The notes beneath the pieces were generated by a model. The model saw only the letters and a program-made list of their open reading frames with translations, did not search any database and was not told the DNA's origin. Made by a program: the position numbers and the translations under genes. A DNA stretch of 64,000 nucleotides from Hordeum vulgare subsp. vulgare (Eukaryota > Streptophyta > Magnoliopsida > Poales > Poaceae): assembly GCF_904849725.1 (NCBI RefSeq), contig NC_058524.1:553787763-553851762 (forward strand), written 5' to 3'. Below, one piece after another: positions 46,708-57,849 of the stretch. Within the stretch, counting starts at the first letter, position 1. Each line of letters opens with the position of its first letter.

Positions 46708-47137
46708 AGCATCTACATTCAAACCACTCAGATGACCCCTCATACGTCCACGGGCTTGCTTGGTCAATGATCGAACAAGAGAGAGAAGAAAAAAAGTGAT
46801 CCAATCGGACCTCTCATATCATCCATGTACATCCGGGTTGTCTCCGAATCCTCATATTCATCTCAAATATGGAGAAGATATGAGGATCCGCGAACGCGCC
46901 CACACGCGTCCAGTCAGTTCGCCACAAGGACGCAACCCCATCCCCAGACCACCTTTTTATTTTCTTTATTCATTCTTTTCTTTTTCTTTGTTCCTCTCCA
47001 CCAATCACGTGTAAGTGACCTGACATATGAGAAAGAAAATGAGGAGCGTGGCTGCGCGGACGGATAAATAGGGGACACGTCCGGTCACTGACTGGGCGTT
47101 ATAAGGTCATATTTGCAATGTCCAACAGTAGATGCTA
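46708..47137. mobile_element. hAT-like MITE
   Basis: Left end AGCATCTACATTCAAACC pairs with the right end CAATGTCCAACAGTAGATGCT (reverse AGCATCTACTGTTGGACATT). The body holds TCATATTCATCTC, GATATGAGGATCCGCG and GGACACGTCCGG words typical of grass hAT-derived MITEs. A matching 8-bp duplication was not found. Confidence 0.55.
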
Positions 47138-47486
47138 TTAGGAGAGGGTGCTCAAAGAGATAAAGCCTAGCGCTGTCTTTATGCAAAAGATGAAAGAGCA
47201 TTAAAGCAAAACTAGCTATGAGATTCTCATGGATTGGGATCCACCAGGGTGCTGCATGCATGCACGGAACAGATGGAGCATATACACAGCTTGTATGTAG
47301 CTAGCTATTCCCTTTTCTTTTCTCCTTTAAGGCCTCTTTGGGTTGCATAATTACTGTGGGATATCAATCCTAGGATTTTTTTTAACCTATGGAAGGCATT
47401 TGGATCATAGGATTATATTGGAGTTGCCAACATGATCTCAAACCTCATTTTAATTTTTCTTCGAAAAGTTTGGTGCCCTTTAAATA
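47138..47486. other. Spacer with a partial MITE end
   Basis: No gene. GGCCTCTTTGGGTTGCATAA at 47331 repeats the end sequence of the following MITE (GGGCCTCTTTGGACTGGAGG), suggesting a related, partly lost element. Confidence 0.45.
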
Positions 47487-47981
47487 GGGCCTCTTTGGAC
47501 TGGAGGAAGAAAGTGTAGGAATATGAGAACTTCAGATTGAGAAGTCATCCATGGAATCCTACATGATTTAAAAATACATGAATACTGCAATATGTGCCTT
47601 TGGATAGTGCACAGGAAACAAACACAACAACCATTGCAGGTGCGAAATACTTTGGTACAATTATGCCGAGAGAGTAGCGGCTTTTTAATTTTTTGGCTCT
47701 TTGTTTAACTCCTTATTTAATGGGCAAGTAAATCTTTTGTCTTCATTTTAAAAAAAGCTCTAGAGGACTGATGAGAGAGGGTATAAAAAGATAGATTGAA
47801 AGTGCATTGAACATCTAAGGAAAAAATAAATTGAATTCTCAACTCATGTCAGAGATTCGTCTGGAATAGGGGGGAGGATTCAATGGGACTTTGATAACAT
47901 GAACCCTATGATCCAAAGAGTTTCCCTAGGAAAATCCATTGGATTCAAATTCTCTGAAAATCCTACAATCCAAAGAGCCCC
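47487..47981. mobile_element. MITE with GGGCCTCTTTGGA ends
   Basis: The left end GGGCCTCTTTGGACTGGAGG is the inverse of the right end TCCTACAATCCAAAGAGCCC. A poly-C run of 16 follows at the right end. The superfamily is not certain. Confidence 0.6.
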
Positions 47982-48284
47982 CCCCCCCCCCACTTTACAT
48001 CTCTCTAGCCTTTCTCATCAACTCTTACTTTTGTTTTATGTGCACCAACCAAAGACACATATTGCATAATTCGATTTTACGGTACATGGCATCTCGATTC
48101 TTTGTTTTTCATATCACTACGTTTTCAAAATTTGTTATTCAAAGAGGACATATGTCTGCATTTTCACCATGCATATGCCCTTGTTTTTAGAAAAATGTAA
48201 AACTAAATGACCCGGCCTTTGCATGCAACCCGAACACCATGTATATGCATGCATGCATGATAGTTACTTCAGTCTTGCAATATA

Positions 48285-48443
48285 CTCCCTCCGTTTCTAA
48301 ATATAAGATATTTTAGGTGTTGCACTATGAACTACATACGGATGTACATAGACATATTTTAGAATGTATATTCACTCATTTTGCTTCGTATGTAGTCTTC
48401 TAGTGTAATCTCTAAAAGGTCTTATATTTTGAAATGGAGGGAG
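48285..48443. mobile_element. Stowaway MITE, Thalos-like
   Basis: The ends CTCCCTCCGTTTCTAAATAT and CTTATATTTTGAAATGGAGGGAG are inverted copies, with TA on both sides (48283-48284, 48444-48445). The inner CTACATACGG..TATTCACTCATTTTGC order is that of the Thalos family. Confidence 0.9.
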
Positions 48444-48445
48444 TA

Positions 48446-49091
48446 GCAAAATTTCAAAAGCTCACACAGGATACCAAAAACATAGGGCTAGAGAAAATGC
48501 ATGCTTGGAATGTTATGGTATGTTGAATCCTACAAGGAATAAAAATGCATGAATTGTTGTGAAGAAGCATTTCAGTGCTCTATAGAAAAAAAACACAGGA
48601 ATTCTGAGATTACGTGTTACTTAATTAGAGAGGGACACAAAGATGTTTTTTTTGCGGGGAGGGACACAAAGATGTTTAGACCTCATGTTTGGTTTCCTCC
48701 AAAACTTGTAGGAAAAATCATATCATATGAAATTCCCCTGGTACAGTGCTATGATCCAAAAGGAAGGAATAATTATTTTCCTTAGGATTGCAAAAATAAC
48801 TTTGATACAATATCATACAAGACATCCAGCGCAGAACCATATACATTTTACTAGGTGAACTGTCCTAAACTATTCTTAGGAGGATGCACACCAGCAGTTG
48901 TCCTAGCTACAGGCCAAGTATGTCACGAACAAACGGATCTCAAGGTCTCAACTCTACAAGTGCTATTGAATTGTGTACCATATACAACAATTCACTACAG
49001 GAAATGCATTGAAAGCCGAGTACCCAGTATACTCGGCTAAGGGAAGGCCTATAATGTTTGATTTTCGGTGTTAGTTTCTAACAGAAACACA
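48446..49091. other. Spacer between two Stowaway MITEs
   Basis: No gene. GAGGGACACAAAGATGTTT occurs twice, 29 bp apart (48631 and 48660), a short local duplication. Confidence 0.5.
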
Positions 49092-49093
49092 TA

Positions 49094-49448
49094 CTTCCTG
49101 CATTTTTGAATACAAGGCCATAAACCCATATTACAAATATCAAGATAGAAATACAAGGCCATAAGCCAATGTTGCAAGTACTCTTTTCTCCTCGTTTAAC
49201 GTCTTAATTAATGTGTATTTTTCTCTCCAACACACAATTTTTCTCTCCAGCACACAATTAATAGACAACTCTCTCGCTCCTCATCGGTTGATTCATGTGG
49301 TGCATTCAAACCAACATTCTCACCCCCGCATGCATGTGATATTAATGTCCTAGGTTACCTCATCAAATTACCTCGATTGGTGTTAGTGGCCTTATATAGT
49401 TGTAAATTGTAATTTTGATAGTGACCTTATATACAAAAATGGAGGGAG
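49094..49448. mobile_element. Stowaway-like MITE, about 355 bp
   Basis: Left end CTTCCTGCATTTTTGAATAC after TA pairs with the right end GACCTTATATACAAAAATGGAGGGAG before TA. The inner text repeats ATACAAGGCCATAA twice. Confidence 0.7.
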
Positions 49449-49450
49449 TA

Positions 49451-50570
49451 TTTTTTTTCTCTTGCGCTTGCTAAATTTATCTAGGTCGTGGTTTGAAAAA
49501 AAAGAAAGAAATAAATAAATAAAGAATTATGTCCATTGCTTATATTACTACATAAATATTTCCTTAGGTATCTTTGATTTTTCCTTTTCTTGAGTACTTC
49601 TATCTACACAAGACAACATCAAGTGAATGCATGATAATCAGGGATGAACATGCACACATGTTTTTCAAGATATATCTTTGACACAAACTCGATATCTCCA
49701 GCAATATCAGAGTTGTATCATATTTACATATTGTTGAATGAATTTGTAGTGAAATATAAATCTTGGAAAATGCATGGATGGAGGGAATACTAGTTTTGCA
49801 GCCATTTTCTCTTGAGGAAATTAATAACATAATAAAGAATTTAACATGCATATAATTCCATCCAACAAGATGGTCTGCATGGAAATTAGAAATATCAGGA
49901 AGCACAAATGGGGATTAAGCTAGCAGTGGGAAACACAAAAGTATGCTTATCAATTCACAAACACGAGTGTAAAACACTTCTTTATCTAAGGGGAAAAAAA
50001 CTTATAGGTACTATTTACAACTTCCAATCATCTCAAAAGGATTATCACAAACATGCAAAACGCCAATATACCACGGCTAGTGCTAAAAACCTCAGATGAA
50101 ATTTTGAACACGAAAGATGTGAAGACTTGATTAGTAGTAGTAATAAGACAGTATGCCACCGGCCGGACATTGCATGATAACTTGTTTGAAATTTTGAATT
50201 AATATTTGATAATGTGTATCACCATATACCAAACCAAAGTCTACACATACAATGAAGCTCTAGTTAGGGTAGGCTATACCCAAACAATTAGAAATTCACT
50301 CACCTCTCTCATAAGTCATAACCATACATGCACCGATCGTTCCCTTGATTAATCCAGCTGCAAATGTATAATCCACCTTTTCTTGGACAATTAAAATGCA
50401 CCCTTCACGGTTCGCACTATCAACTATATACGCCTGCCTGCAAGCTTCATGTATACAGATAGTACAGTACGTACGTACTCCCAGTAGCTTGCGCTCCCAC
50501 ACCTCAGCTCACATGCATATATACTTACCCAATGGCAGCAGGCCGTAGCCCTAGAGATGGACCGTCTCGG
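49451..50570. other. Spacer downstream of the WIP gene
   Basis: No gene recognised. This AT-rich stretch includes the 3' untranslated region of the minus-strand WIP gene in its last few hundred bases; I cannot fix a polyadenylation site with confidence. Confidence 0.5.
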
Positions 50571-52821
50571 TTAATTGGCCTTCCAATGGCGACGGTCGCT
50601 GCCGGCGCCGTTGGTGGTGGTGGCGGCGGCGGCGGTGTTAACGGTATGGTCAACCTCGGAGGAAGGGTCGCGGTCGTCTTCGTCGAGGTCGAAGCAGTCG
50701 ATGCCGCAGGGCGCGTGGCCGCGGCCGAAGGCGCGGATGTGGTCCTTGAGAGAGCGCTTGTGCTTGAAGTCGGAGCCGCAGGCGCAGTACCAGAGCTTGC
50801 CGCAGTTCTTCTCGTGGGTGCGCCAGTCGCCGCGCACGGCGAAGGCCTTGCCGCACTTGCGGCACATGAAGGGCTTGATCCCGTGCTTGCGCTTGTAGTG
50901 GGTCTGAAGGGTGCGGAAGTCCTTGAGCGGGCGGGCGCGCGGGTGGTCGACGTTGTTCCGGCAGCCCGACGCGCAGCAGTAGCACGGCAGGCGGAGCATC
51001 GCCGTCGGCTGCGTCCCGCGGAGCGACTCGGGGCCCTTCCGGTACTGCGACCCGTGGCCCCACATGTGCATCTGCAAGCAAGCGCAAGCGTCCATGGCAA
51101 CTGATGGATCAGACATGAGACAGACAGACAGAGTTGTAATGGCTTACACATGCATGCATGGACAAATTGGACACGGAGTGGTGCTTGCAGCTGGTGCAGG
51201 CCGCAGAGTGTTCGTTGCGTGTGTACAGCGGCTCGATCGGAGCTATTGAGCGGCATTGCCGCTGCATGCACTGTGGCTAGTCAGGAGGGAGAGAGCTACC
51301 ATGGTGCAAGACGAAGTGATGGCTCTCCATCCTCACGTGCTTGAGGCAACGGGGGATGGGGGGCATAATTTAATTTGCAGAGGGACCATCTCTCTCTTGC
51401 TACTAGCATCTACTTGTAGCTGCGTAGATGCATCAATTAGGGAGGGAGAGAGCAGAAGCAAAAGGGATGTTATCAAGAAGGGGTCTGGGCAATGGACTGT
51501 GTGAGACTCAAGGGCACTGCTCGTGGTGGGGTTTGTCGCAGAGGGGAGAGAGGAGGAAGGAGGAGGAGGAGGAGTCTGTGGCCGGCGTTGGCTTGAGACG
51601 CACACCGATCTGTGTAACCTTGAAGGAACTGATCAGGGAAAGATGATAAAGATGCCTTTCTGCTAGATCTTTCTTCCCAGATCTCTCTCTCTCTCTCTCT
51701 CTCTGCGCGTCGAGCCCGCTGCGAATTGAAAAGGCACAACAAGCGCAAACTCCAAGATCGGTCAGTCCTAGTACTGGCCAGTAGCCAGCATAGGAGCTCA
51801 GAGTTCTCCATGTCAATGGCCGTCCCAGAGCCATTACTGCATGCCCTCTCTCTTCTGCGGTTCTGCCTCGCCCCCGGTCTGGTCAAATCAACAAGATACG
51901 GCAGAGGAGAGAGAAGTGGTATGCTAGTTGCTAGTAGAAGCAGCGGCACTTCCTCCTAGATCCGCCACAACTGCACCTCGCACAGGACAAAGGAAGCCAG
52001 AGAGCATGCGCCGATCCAATTCACGCAAGAAAGATTGGAAAAGTAAAGTTCACAGCACAAACATGCAAAATCAACTAAAACCCCCATATCAAGACCAGAC
52101 AGGATCAGAAGTTCAGAACTAAACAGAACCGAAAAAAATGAAATCCGACGCATGCACAAATCAATTCGAAGATGGATCGATGGATGGATGGATGGATGGA
52201 TCACCTCACCTGCATGTTGTTGTATCTGTTAAAGGTCTTGTAGCAGACGGGGCAAGAGAACTGCGTGGGACCAATGAGGATCTGGGACGGGGTGGGGATC
52301 CAGTACTGCCCCTTTGTGAGCCTCCCTATCCCCAGGGATGCGCACCCCACCCCCAGCGCCATCGTGCTGCCATCCTCCTCTTCCCCTTCTCCTTCCTCCT
52401 GTCCTTCTTCTTGCAGCTGCTGGCTTCTCTCCTCAGCAGCTCCTCCTCCCGCCGCCGGTGCTTCTTGGTGGTGGTCGCCGCAGCCGGCTGCTGCATCGGA
52501 GGGGCTGGGACTGGGCAGGCCGATGTGCAGGGCGACAGTGACCTCCCCGGCTGCCTGATCGTCAGCTTCTGTCTGGCTGCTGCAGGAGGCTGTGGTGACG
52601 ACCTTGTGATCTTCTTGATCGTGGTGTTGATGATGGTGGTGCTGGGTGGAGGAGGAAGGCGTGAGGCTGAGGAGAGGGAGGGCTTCCCTGATGGGAGGGG
52701 AGGAGGGGGGTGGGTGGTGGAGGTAGGAGGTGTAGCTGGGGAAAGCGGAGGAGGAAGAAGCCGCTGCGTTGGAGTAGCGGAGGCTGTAGCCCCTCAAAAA
52801 ATTGGTGTAGGGATCCCCCAT
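50571..52821 (-). CDS. WIP2-like: WIP-domain C2H2 zinc-finger transcription factor (WIP2/NTT-like)
   Basis: Two exons, 52821-52210 and 51071-50571, join across a 1138-bp GT-AG intron (52209-51072) to give 370 residues. The protein has a Ser/Pro/His-rich N-terminus with [12 protein letters not shown] and [13 protein letters not shown], the WIP motif ([18 protein letters not shown], residues 173-190), and four fingers: C190/C193/H206/H210, C236 or C237/C241/H262/H267, C274/C277/H290/C294 and C300/C302/H315/H323. An acidic tail follows (DLDEDD, 332-337). The intron falls inside finger 1, after NNMQ, as in other family members. These motifs place it in the WIP2/4/5 (NO TRANSMITTING TRACT) group, nuclear regulators of cell fate in carpel, root and vascular tissue in Arabidopsis; the role here is inferred. 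I chose ATG at 52821 because MGDPYTNF matches the family start, though an in-frame ATG at 52935 exists. It is the only intact host-type gene in the window. Confidence 0.95.
51072..52209 (-). other. Intron of the WIP gene
   Basis: The donor is CAG|GTGAGG and the acceptor GCTTGCAG|ATG. The intron holds a (CT)n run at about 51682-51706 and four copies of GATG at 52172-52200. No embedded gene or transposon was recognised. Confidence 0.85.
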
Positions 52822-52900
52822 GGATGGAGCGATTGGTGTTACGGTGGAGCTGGAGATAGGAGAGACAGCGTGTGGATGGGAAATGGCAGCTAATATAAAT

Positions 52901-53067
52901 AGAGAGAGAGAGAGAGCTTCGGTATGGATCGTCAAGAGGAGAAGAAGAAGAAGAGAGAGAGAGGGTGATGTGAGACGGAGATAAAGGTGTTGTGTGTGCG
53001 TGTAGTAGCCCTAAAGGTGTAAATGAGGCTGTAGAGGGAGAAAGGGAAGTTCACTAGAGAGAGAGAG
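52901..53067 (-). promoter_or_regulatory. GA/CT-rich leader and proximal promoter of the WIP gene
   Basis: Three (GA)n runs lie 80-250 bp upstream of the chosen start codon: 52901-52916, 52951-52964 and 53057-53067. GA repeats are bound by BBR/BPC factors in plants (the founding member is a barley protein), so control by these is plausible. No convincing TATA box for the minus strand is seen, and the transcription start is unknown. Confidence 0.55.
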
Positions 53068-54206
53068 TGACGGGGGAGGGAGGGAGATGAGGATCACCTG
53101 GCTGACAGCATAGAGAGAGGGGAAAAGTTTTGATGGTGCGTATGAACAAAAGCAAAAGGTTTGGAAGAAGGGGAAGAAGAGGAGTGTGGATACTACTCAT
53201 TCTGGTGCTGCATGCTAGGGTGTCTCTAGTCAGTAAATGGCGATTCAGTCATAAATAAAATCTTGGGACTTGGAAGCATGAATTTTCTCCTTCCCTTATT
53301 ATTCCCATGGAAGTATGGGAACCAAATATCCCCTGCAATACTTTGATTGACCACAGACAAAAAAATTATGTCACCCAGCAGAAGTAGTATGCCAGAAAGA
53401 AATTCAATGACCTTATACTGGAACAGTTACCCCATGACTCGGTATTTCCCAAGTAAAAACAAAATAAATATGAGATCGGATGTACTATCTCAAATCTCTA
53501 TTTCTCCTCCTGGTTCTTATCCTCAAGCTCTAGTTTTTTTTTTCGGTTTCATTCGATTATCCCTAGTTAACTGGGACATATTAGGTTTTTTTGGTTTACC
53601 ATATAAACTGGACCATCTCTATTCTTTTTAATGAAAAATGCAGGGAACCCCTGCCTTCGCATCATGGTTCTTAAAAAAAGTGTACCTCAAATCTCATAAT
53701 GATTGAACTAATGCACCATGTACAAAACAAACCCAAACAGAGAGATACTAGACCACAGAGAAGAAGAAGCTAGCTTAGATGGCGCCAAGCCAAGCTTCCA
53801 CTGCGTACGCTTTGCGCAAGCGACATGCCTGCCGTGCCCCCACACCTAGAGAGAGAAAGGGTTAGAGATAGAGAGAGGGAGATGGAGTAGTACCAACAAA
53901 CAACACTGTTCTGCCATGGCCATGGGTGCCAACTAATCATATACGAATTGCTTGTGTATTGCAAAGAAACAATCAAACCGGAGAAACTGTATGGCTGTAG
54001 CTAGATGGGCCGTTGTAGCTTTTGCTTTGTGTAGTGGAATACTAAAGCATGACCTTTTCTCTGTAGCTTTTCCATGTTAAGTCATAGATTGCCTTGATGA
54101 TTAAACAATAAGTGTGTGTGGATGCATGTTTGTTTATGCTTGTATGTTTGTATGCTTATAAAGGACTCCTGTTTTTATTAGATACTATATATGAATTGCT
54201 GCAACC
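53068..54206. other. Intergenic, upstream of the WIP gene
   Basis: No coding region recognised. A TGCAGGGAACCCCTGCCTTCG..ATGG word near 53640 looks like a LINE- or SINE-derived tail fragment. GAGAGA tracts near 53848-53885 continue the GA-rich theme. Confidence 0.45.
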
Positions 54207-54222
54207 AGGAGGCAGTTCTGCT

Positions 54223-54452
54223 GTACCAATTGTGGGTTCCGATACGTTATGTGGATGTATCGATGACGGCATCGGTTTTATATATGGGGAGTGAGAGCAT
54301 TCCACATTATCGAGTTTTGTAGATGCGATTGGTGGCTTCGGATGGTTTGATGTATGTTCTTGTTAGACCTATGTTGAATAATTAATAAAAATGACCTATG
54401 CATCGATTGATCCAGAGTCCGGGGGTTTGAACCTAGCTCCCTTTCCAAAAAA
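54223..54452 (+). mobile_element. 5'-truncated LINE insertion with 16-bp target duplication
   Basis: The insertion is flanked by AGGAGGCAGTTCTGCT at 54207-54222 and 54453-54468. Its 3' part has AATAATTAATAAAAATG, TATGCATCGATTGATCCAGA and GTCCGGGGGTTTGAACC..CTCCCTTTCC and ends in an A-run, the pattern of a grass LINE tail. At 230 bp it is a heavily truncated copy. Confidence 0.88.
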
Positions 54453-54565
54453 AGGAGGCAGTTCTGCTTGACAAAGGACCGACTTGTTCAACGACTTGGA
54501 ACAAAGCACACTACTGCCTCCGGTTCGACTTATAAGTCAGCCATGGATTTTTAGTCTTCAACTTA

Positions 54566-54772
54566 CTCCATACGTCCGGGTCTATTAGTCATCCTTTTAT
54601 TTTGGGTCAAAATTTAACCTATAAATTTAACTAATAAAGTGTAAACGTATGTCGCATAAAATATATCATCAGAAAACTTTTTCAAATACAAATCCATGAG
54701 TGTATTTATTAGCATATAAGTTATACTTTATTAGTCATATAGATAGTCAAAGTACCCAAAATATGAGGAGGC
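54566..54772. mobile_element. Mariner/Stowaway-type MITE, right end lost
   Basis: After TA, CTCCATACGTCCGGGTCTAT..TTTTGGGTCAAAATTTAACC matches the left half of a known Triticeae MITE type, and the right half is partly inverted (TAGTCAAAGTACCCAAAATAT near 54747). The terminal right repeat is missing. Confidence 0.5.
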
Positions 54773-55769
54773 TAAGGCAAAATTATATCGTCCGGTCAGA
54801 GGAAGGTCTCACACTAAGGGTTGATATTCCTTGGATCCAGATGGATCACCTTAGGGGGCACCGAAGCCTAGCAATTTGGCTATAAAGAAAGCAGAAGGTA
54901 ACCTGAAATTCCGTAGGTGTGTTTTTTTAGCTTTGTGTCTTCAGTCTATTTATTTTTGAGCATGGAACTCCAGGTTACCATCTAGACCTGGTTTGTTTAC
55001 TTGAGCATGGTGCTTAGGTTAATGAACCGATCATTGTGAGGCAGATGATTTATAACTTGTGTTGCTAACCCTTTGTGCTATAAGAAAAATGAAAACCCAC
55101 TAAAGCACAAATTTTATCTTTCTTTTTAGTCCATTTTCAGCAGGTTTATCAGAGGTCTGCCGTCGGACCACACAACAAGGAGATATATTGAAGCAAGGTT
55201 CATGTATATTAGAGGAGAGGTCATATGCGCCTCAACAGTAAAAGAGTCTAATCCTTTGCTTAATTAAGATTAAGGGAGGTAACCACTTCTTACACTATCT
55301 TTTGATAACTGCACTTTATTTTTACTTTTGTAATTTTTTCAAGTTTAGTATCGCAAAGTTCTAACCGCGGGGATGTTACGTTTGCATGTGTAGTGTCTTG
55401 TGTAATGCTCTTTATTATAAGATTTTGTGAAATAGTGTGTCCCGTTGTTTTGACATGCTTGAGAGAATATCCAACGTAAAAAACATACCAACCTGTCTTC
55501 AAAACCCACGAGAAGGCTTATGAAGAAGTGCTTGTCATGTATTACATGGCCATTGTTGCACAAACCCATTATATCCAAAAACTTTGGACAATGCGAATCA
55601 AAACCATCGATTTAGTACACAGATAGTATTGGCACTTTATTTAAACCAGAATCGAAGATATTAAAGAAGGATTTGCCTGCATTTTGTGTGGATGATTCAT
55701 CCTGCCTAGTGTTTCTCGAGGTGGTCGACAACGACGATGAATGTAGGCGGTGGCGATCTTATGGCAGGA
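54773..55769. other. Spacer left of the Pack-CACTA
   Basis: No gene recognised. Frames of 70-77 residues around 55290-55578 lack any supporting feature. Confidence 0.45.
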
Positions 55770-56524
55770 GACTACAAGAAATATGCTAACTTGCGACCTT
55801 CAATATTGGTCTCCGAATGGTCGTCGATTTCCATTTGCGACCTTTTTACGAACAAATTCAGATGGTCAAAAGCTGAGGGTCTCTAATGAACTATAACGAC
55901 CTTTCTTTGGAATGGTGGAAGACATTAAGATCAAAGAAAGGTCGTTGGTCCGACGACCAATTGTTTTGGTCACTGGTTGTCTGCTCAGGCCGCGTCGGAT
56001 CCAACGTGGTAAGCTGATGCGGTGAAATTACGACCAATTCAATTCGTTGCAGGTCAGAATCAGCCAGGTTCAGTTTGATGCTATAGATGGGTCGAGCCCA
56101 ACAATTCAGCCTTTTTAAGTCATTTTTAATCAACTACATGGGCCAAGCCCAACAGTTTAGTTTTTTGGGCCATGGCCTTCTTACAATCAATTGATTTTTA
56201 TTTTGTTTTTTGGGCCATGGCCTTCTTACAATCAATTGATTTTTATTTTCAGCCATTATATTTTTGAGTTGGTCCACTAGTCAAATGGGGCCCACTTGTC
56301 ATAATCTCATACATCACTCCCACATATAAAAAAAATTCAAATTGCTCAAATATCTTGGACTGTTTTGGTCCGAGAGGCATTAAACCAGGGTTTCACGCAG
56401 ATTAGCATTCAGAAATCATAGGAAATAACAAGAATAAGATTGCAAGTTGCAATCTATTCCAACTAGATCCACCACCAACATTGATGTCACAGCAAACCAA
56501 AACATTCACATCACAGGGACACTA

Positions 56525-56615
56525 ATCTAACCTAAAAGTCCTGGGAGGCAGACCCATTGGCCTTGTTGGGGAGGAGCGTCGTGTGGATGCTGGGCAGCAC
56601 CCGACCGTCAGAGAT
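56525..56615 (-). pseudogene. Histone H2A C-terminal fragment, copy 1
   Basis: On the minus strand the text translates as ISDGRVLPSIHTTLLPNKANG with a short tail and a stop, which resembles the H2A C-terminal motif (family pattern GGVLPNIH..LLPKK). Only the last 25-30 residues are recognisable. Confidence 0.65.
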
Positions 56616-56637
56616 GGGACACTAATCTAATCTAGGC

Positions 56638-56833
56638 AGAGCCCTTGGCCTTGACCATGTTGTAGAGGAGCTCGGTGTTGATGTCGGGCCGCACCCCGCC
56701 GTCGGAGATGAGGACGGACTCCAACACCTGGGTCGGCTCGTAGTCATTGCGCACCGCCAACTAGATGTGGCACGGCGTGATCCGGGCCCTCTTGTTGTCC
56801 CGTGCGGCGATGCCGGTAAGCTCCAGGACCTGA
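56638..56833 (-). pseudogene. Histone H2A second-exon fragment, copy 2
   Basis: After an intron-like acceptor (GCTGATTCAG) the minus strand reads VLELTGIAARDNKRARITP, then CHI-stop-LAVRND, then GGVRPDIN. This is the alpha2-alphaC part of H2A, whose plant genes often have an intron exactly before VLEL. A TAG replaces the Gln codon of HIQLAVRN (near 56762) and residues are diverged, so it is non-functional. It lies next to copy 1 in the same direction, which points to a captured tandem pair or later duplication. Confidence 0.78.
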
Positions 56834-57047
56834 ATCAGCGAGATACAAAGAAATGGTGAGGTCGAGAAACAGAGGAAGCGCATCTGGAGTGGGGAAGATG
56901 AAGGCATCTAGAACTAGTGATGCCTCCACGCTCTTCATTGCAAGCCATCTGGTCCAAGATTTCACATCTAGATTTTGCTGGTCCATGCGGTAAAAATTCC
57001 TAGAAAGAAGGACATGGAGGGGGACGGTTGAATTACTTGGGTAGCTG

Positions 57048-57340
57048 CTGATGTCCTGGGTGACTCCGCAACGCTTGGAGAGGCGGAGCGCGTCGGTGTT
57101 TGTTGATGTTGAAGGCCTTGAAGATCTCGAACGAGGCACAGAGCACGCAGAGGCCCGCCCGTTCTTGATGGCTTCCCTCAGCAGGCTACAGCAGGTCTCC
57201 GGCGGCATCTGTGCGTCTGTGTTGTTCATGGAGCTGGCGCAGCCGACCAGCTTGGACGCGCACTCCGGTGTGCGCGACGAATGCGTCGCCGCTCTTGCCA
57301 CCAACACGCTTGCCACCAGCAGCATCACCGCCACCACCCA
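57048..57340 (-). pseudogene. Captured lipid-transfer-protein-like gene fragment
   Basis: The minus strand encodes a hydrophobic leader (MLLVASVLVARA) followed by CASKLVGCAS, ETCCSLLREAI, an altered ASACSV where CxC is expected, and DALRLSKRCGVTQD. This is the order of the Cys motif of LTP_2/GPI-anchored LTP-type proteins, which carry lipids in the cell wall and membrane surface. One Cys of the CxC pair is lost, and the last Cys region runs into unrelated sequence. The open frame of 197 codons continues through non-homologous spacer into the H2A fragment in a wrong frame. The start is uncertain because no family ATG is retained upstream of MLLV. Confidence 0.72.
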
Positions 57341-57849
57341 CCTCGAGCCCCCCGTGGTACGCGCTCGAACCGCGGCGGCGACACCGGAGGGAGAGAGGGG
57401 GGAGAGAGATTTACCTCGCCGGAATGGCGATGGGAGCGAGAGAGATGTGGGTGGATGAGCGAGATGTGCCCCGCGCTGCCTCCTCTAGGTGGACGTGGTG
57501 GGGCGTTGGCGATGGGTGAGTGGGGGCAGCGGTGATGGGTGGGAGACGGAGGCAGTGCAGGCCAGATCTGGAGAGTGAGAGAGACGACAATGGTGGGTAG
57601 GCGGCCTTGATTGGATCTCGACAACGAGAGCCTGGGTAGGTGGGTTAGGGTTTTGTTTTTTCAGTAGAACATCCACCATTGGATGGGTGCTTGGTGGATG
57701 GCTCATATTGTGTCCAACTTGGTGATCCGCGTGAAGGTGGTTCCTCTCTTCTCATTGGTCGGCTGCTTGGTACTTGAATCTTCAAAATTTAGACCCAAAT
57801 CTTCACACGCCCTATGATTTTTTCATCTATAACCATTTGGTTCAAACGG

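Noticed and set aside
48285..48443. microRNA precursor hairpin
   Set aside because: The perfect hairpin is explained by a Stowaway MITE with TA duplications; no known mature miRNA word is recognised.
50532..51271. Frames antisense to or out of frame with the WIP zinc-finger exon
   Set aside because: Shadows of a GC-rich exon; the zinc-finger frame has all family motifs and a matching splice site.
56525..57340. Functional histone or lipid-transfer gene
   Set aside because: Both are partial, H2A has a stop at the HIQ position and the LTP has lost a conserved Cys; they sit inside CACTA ends.
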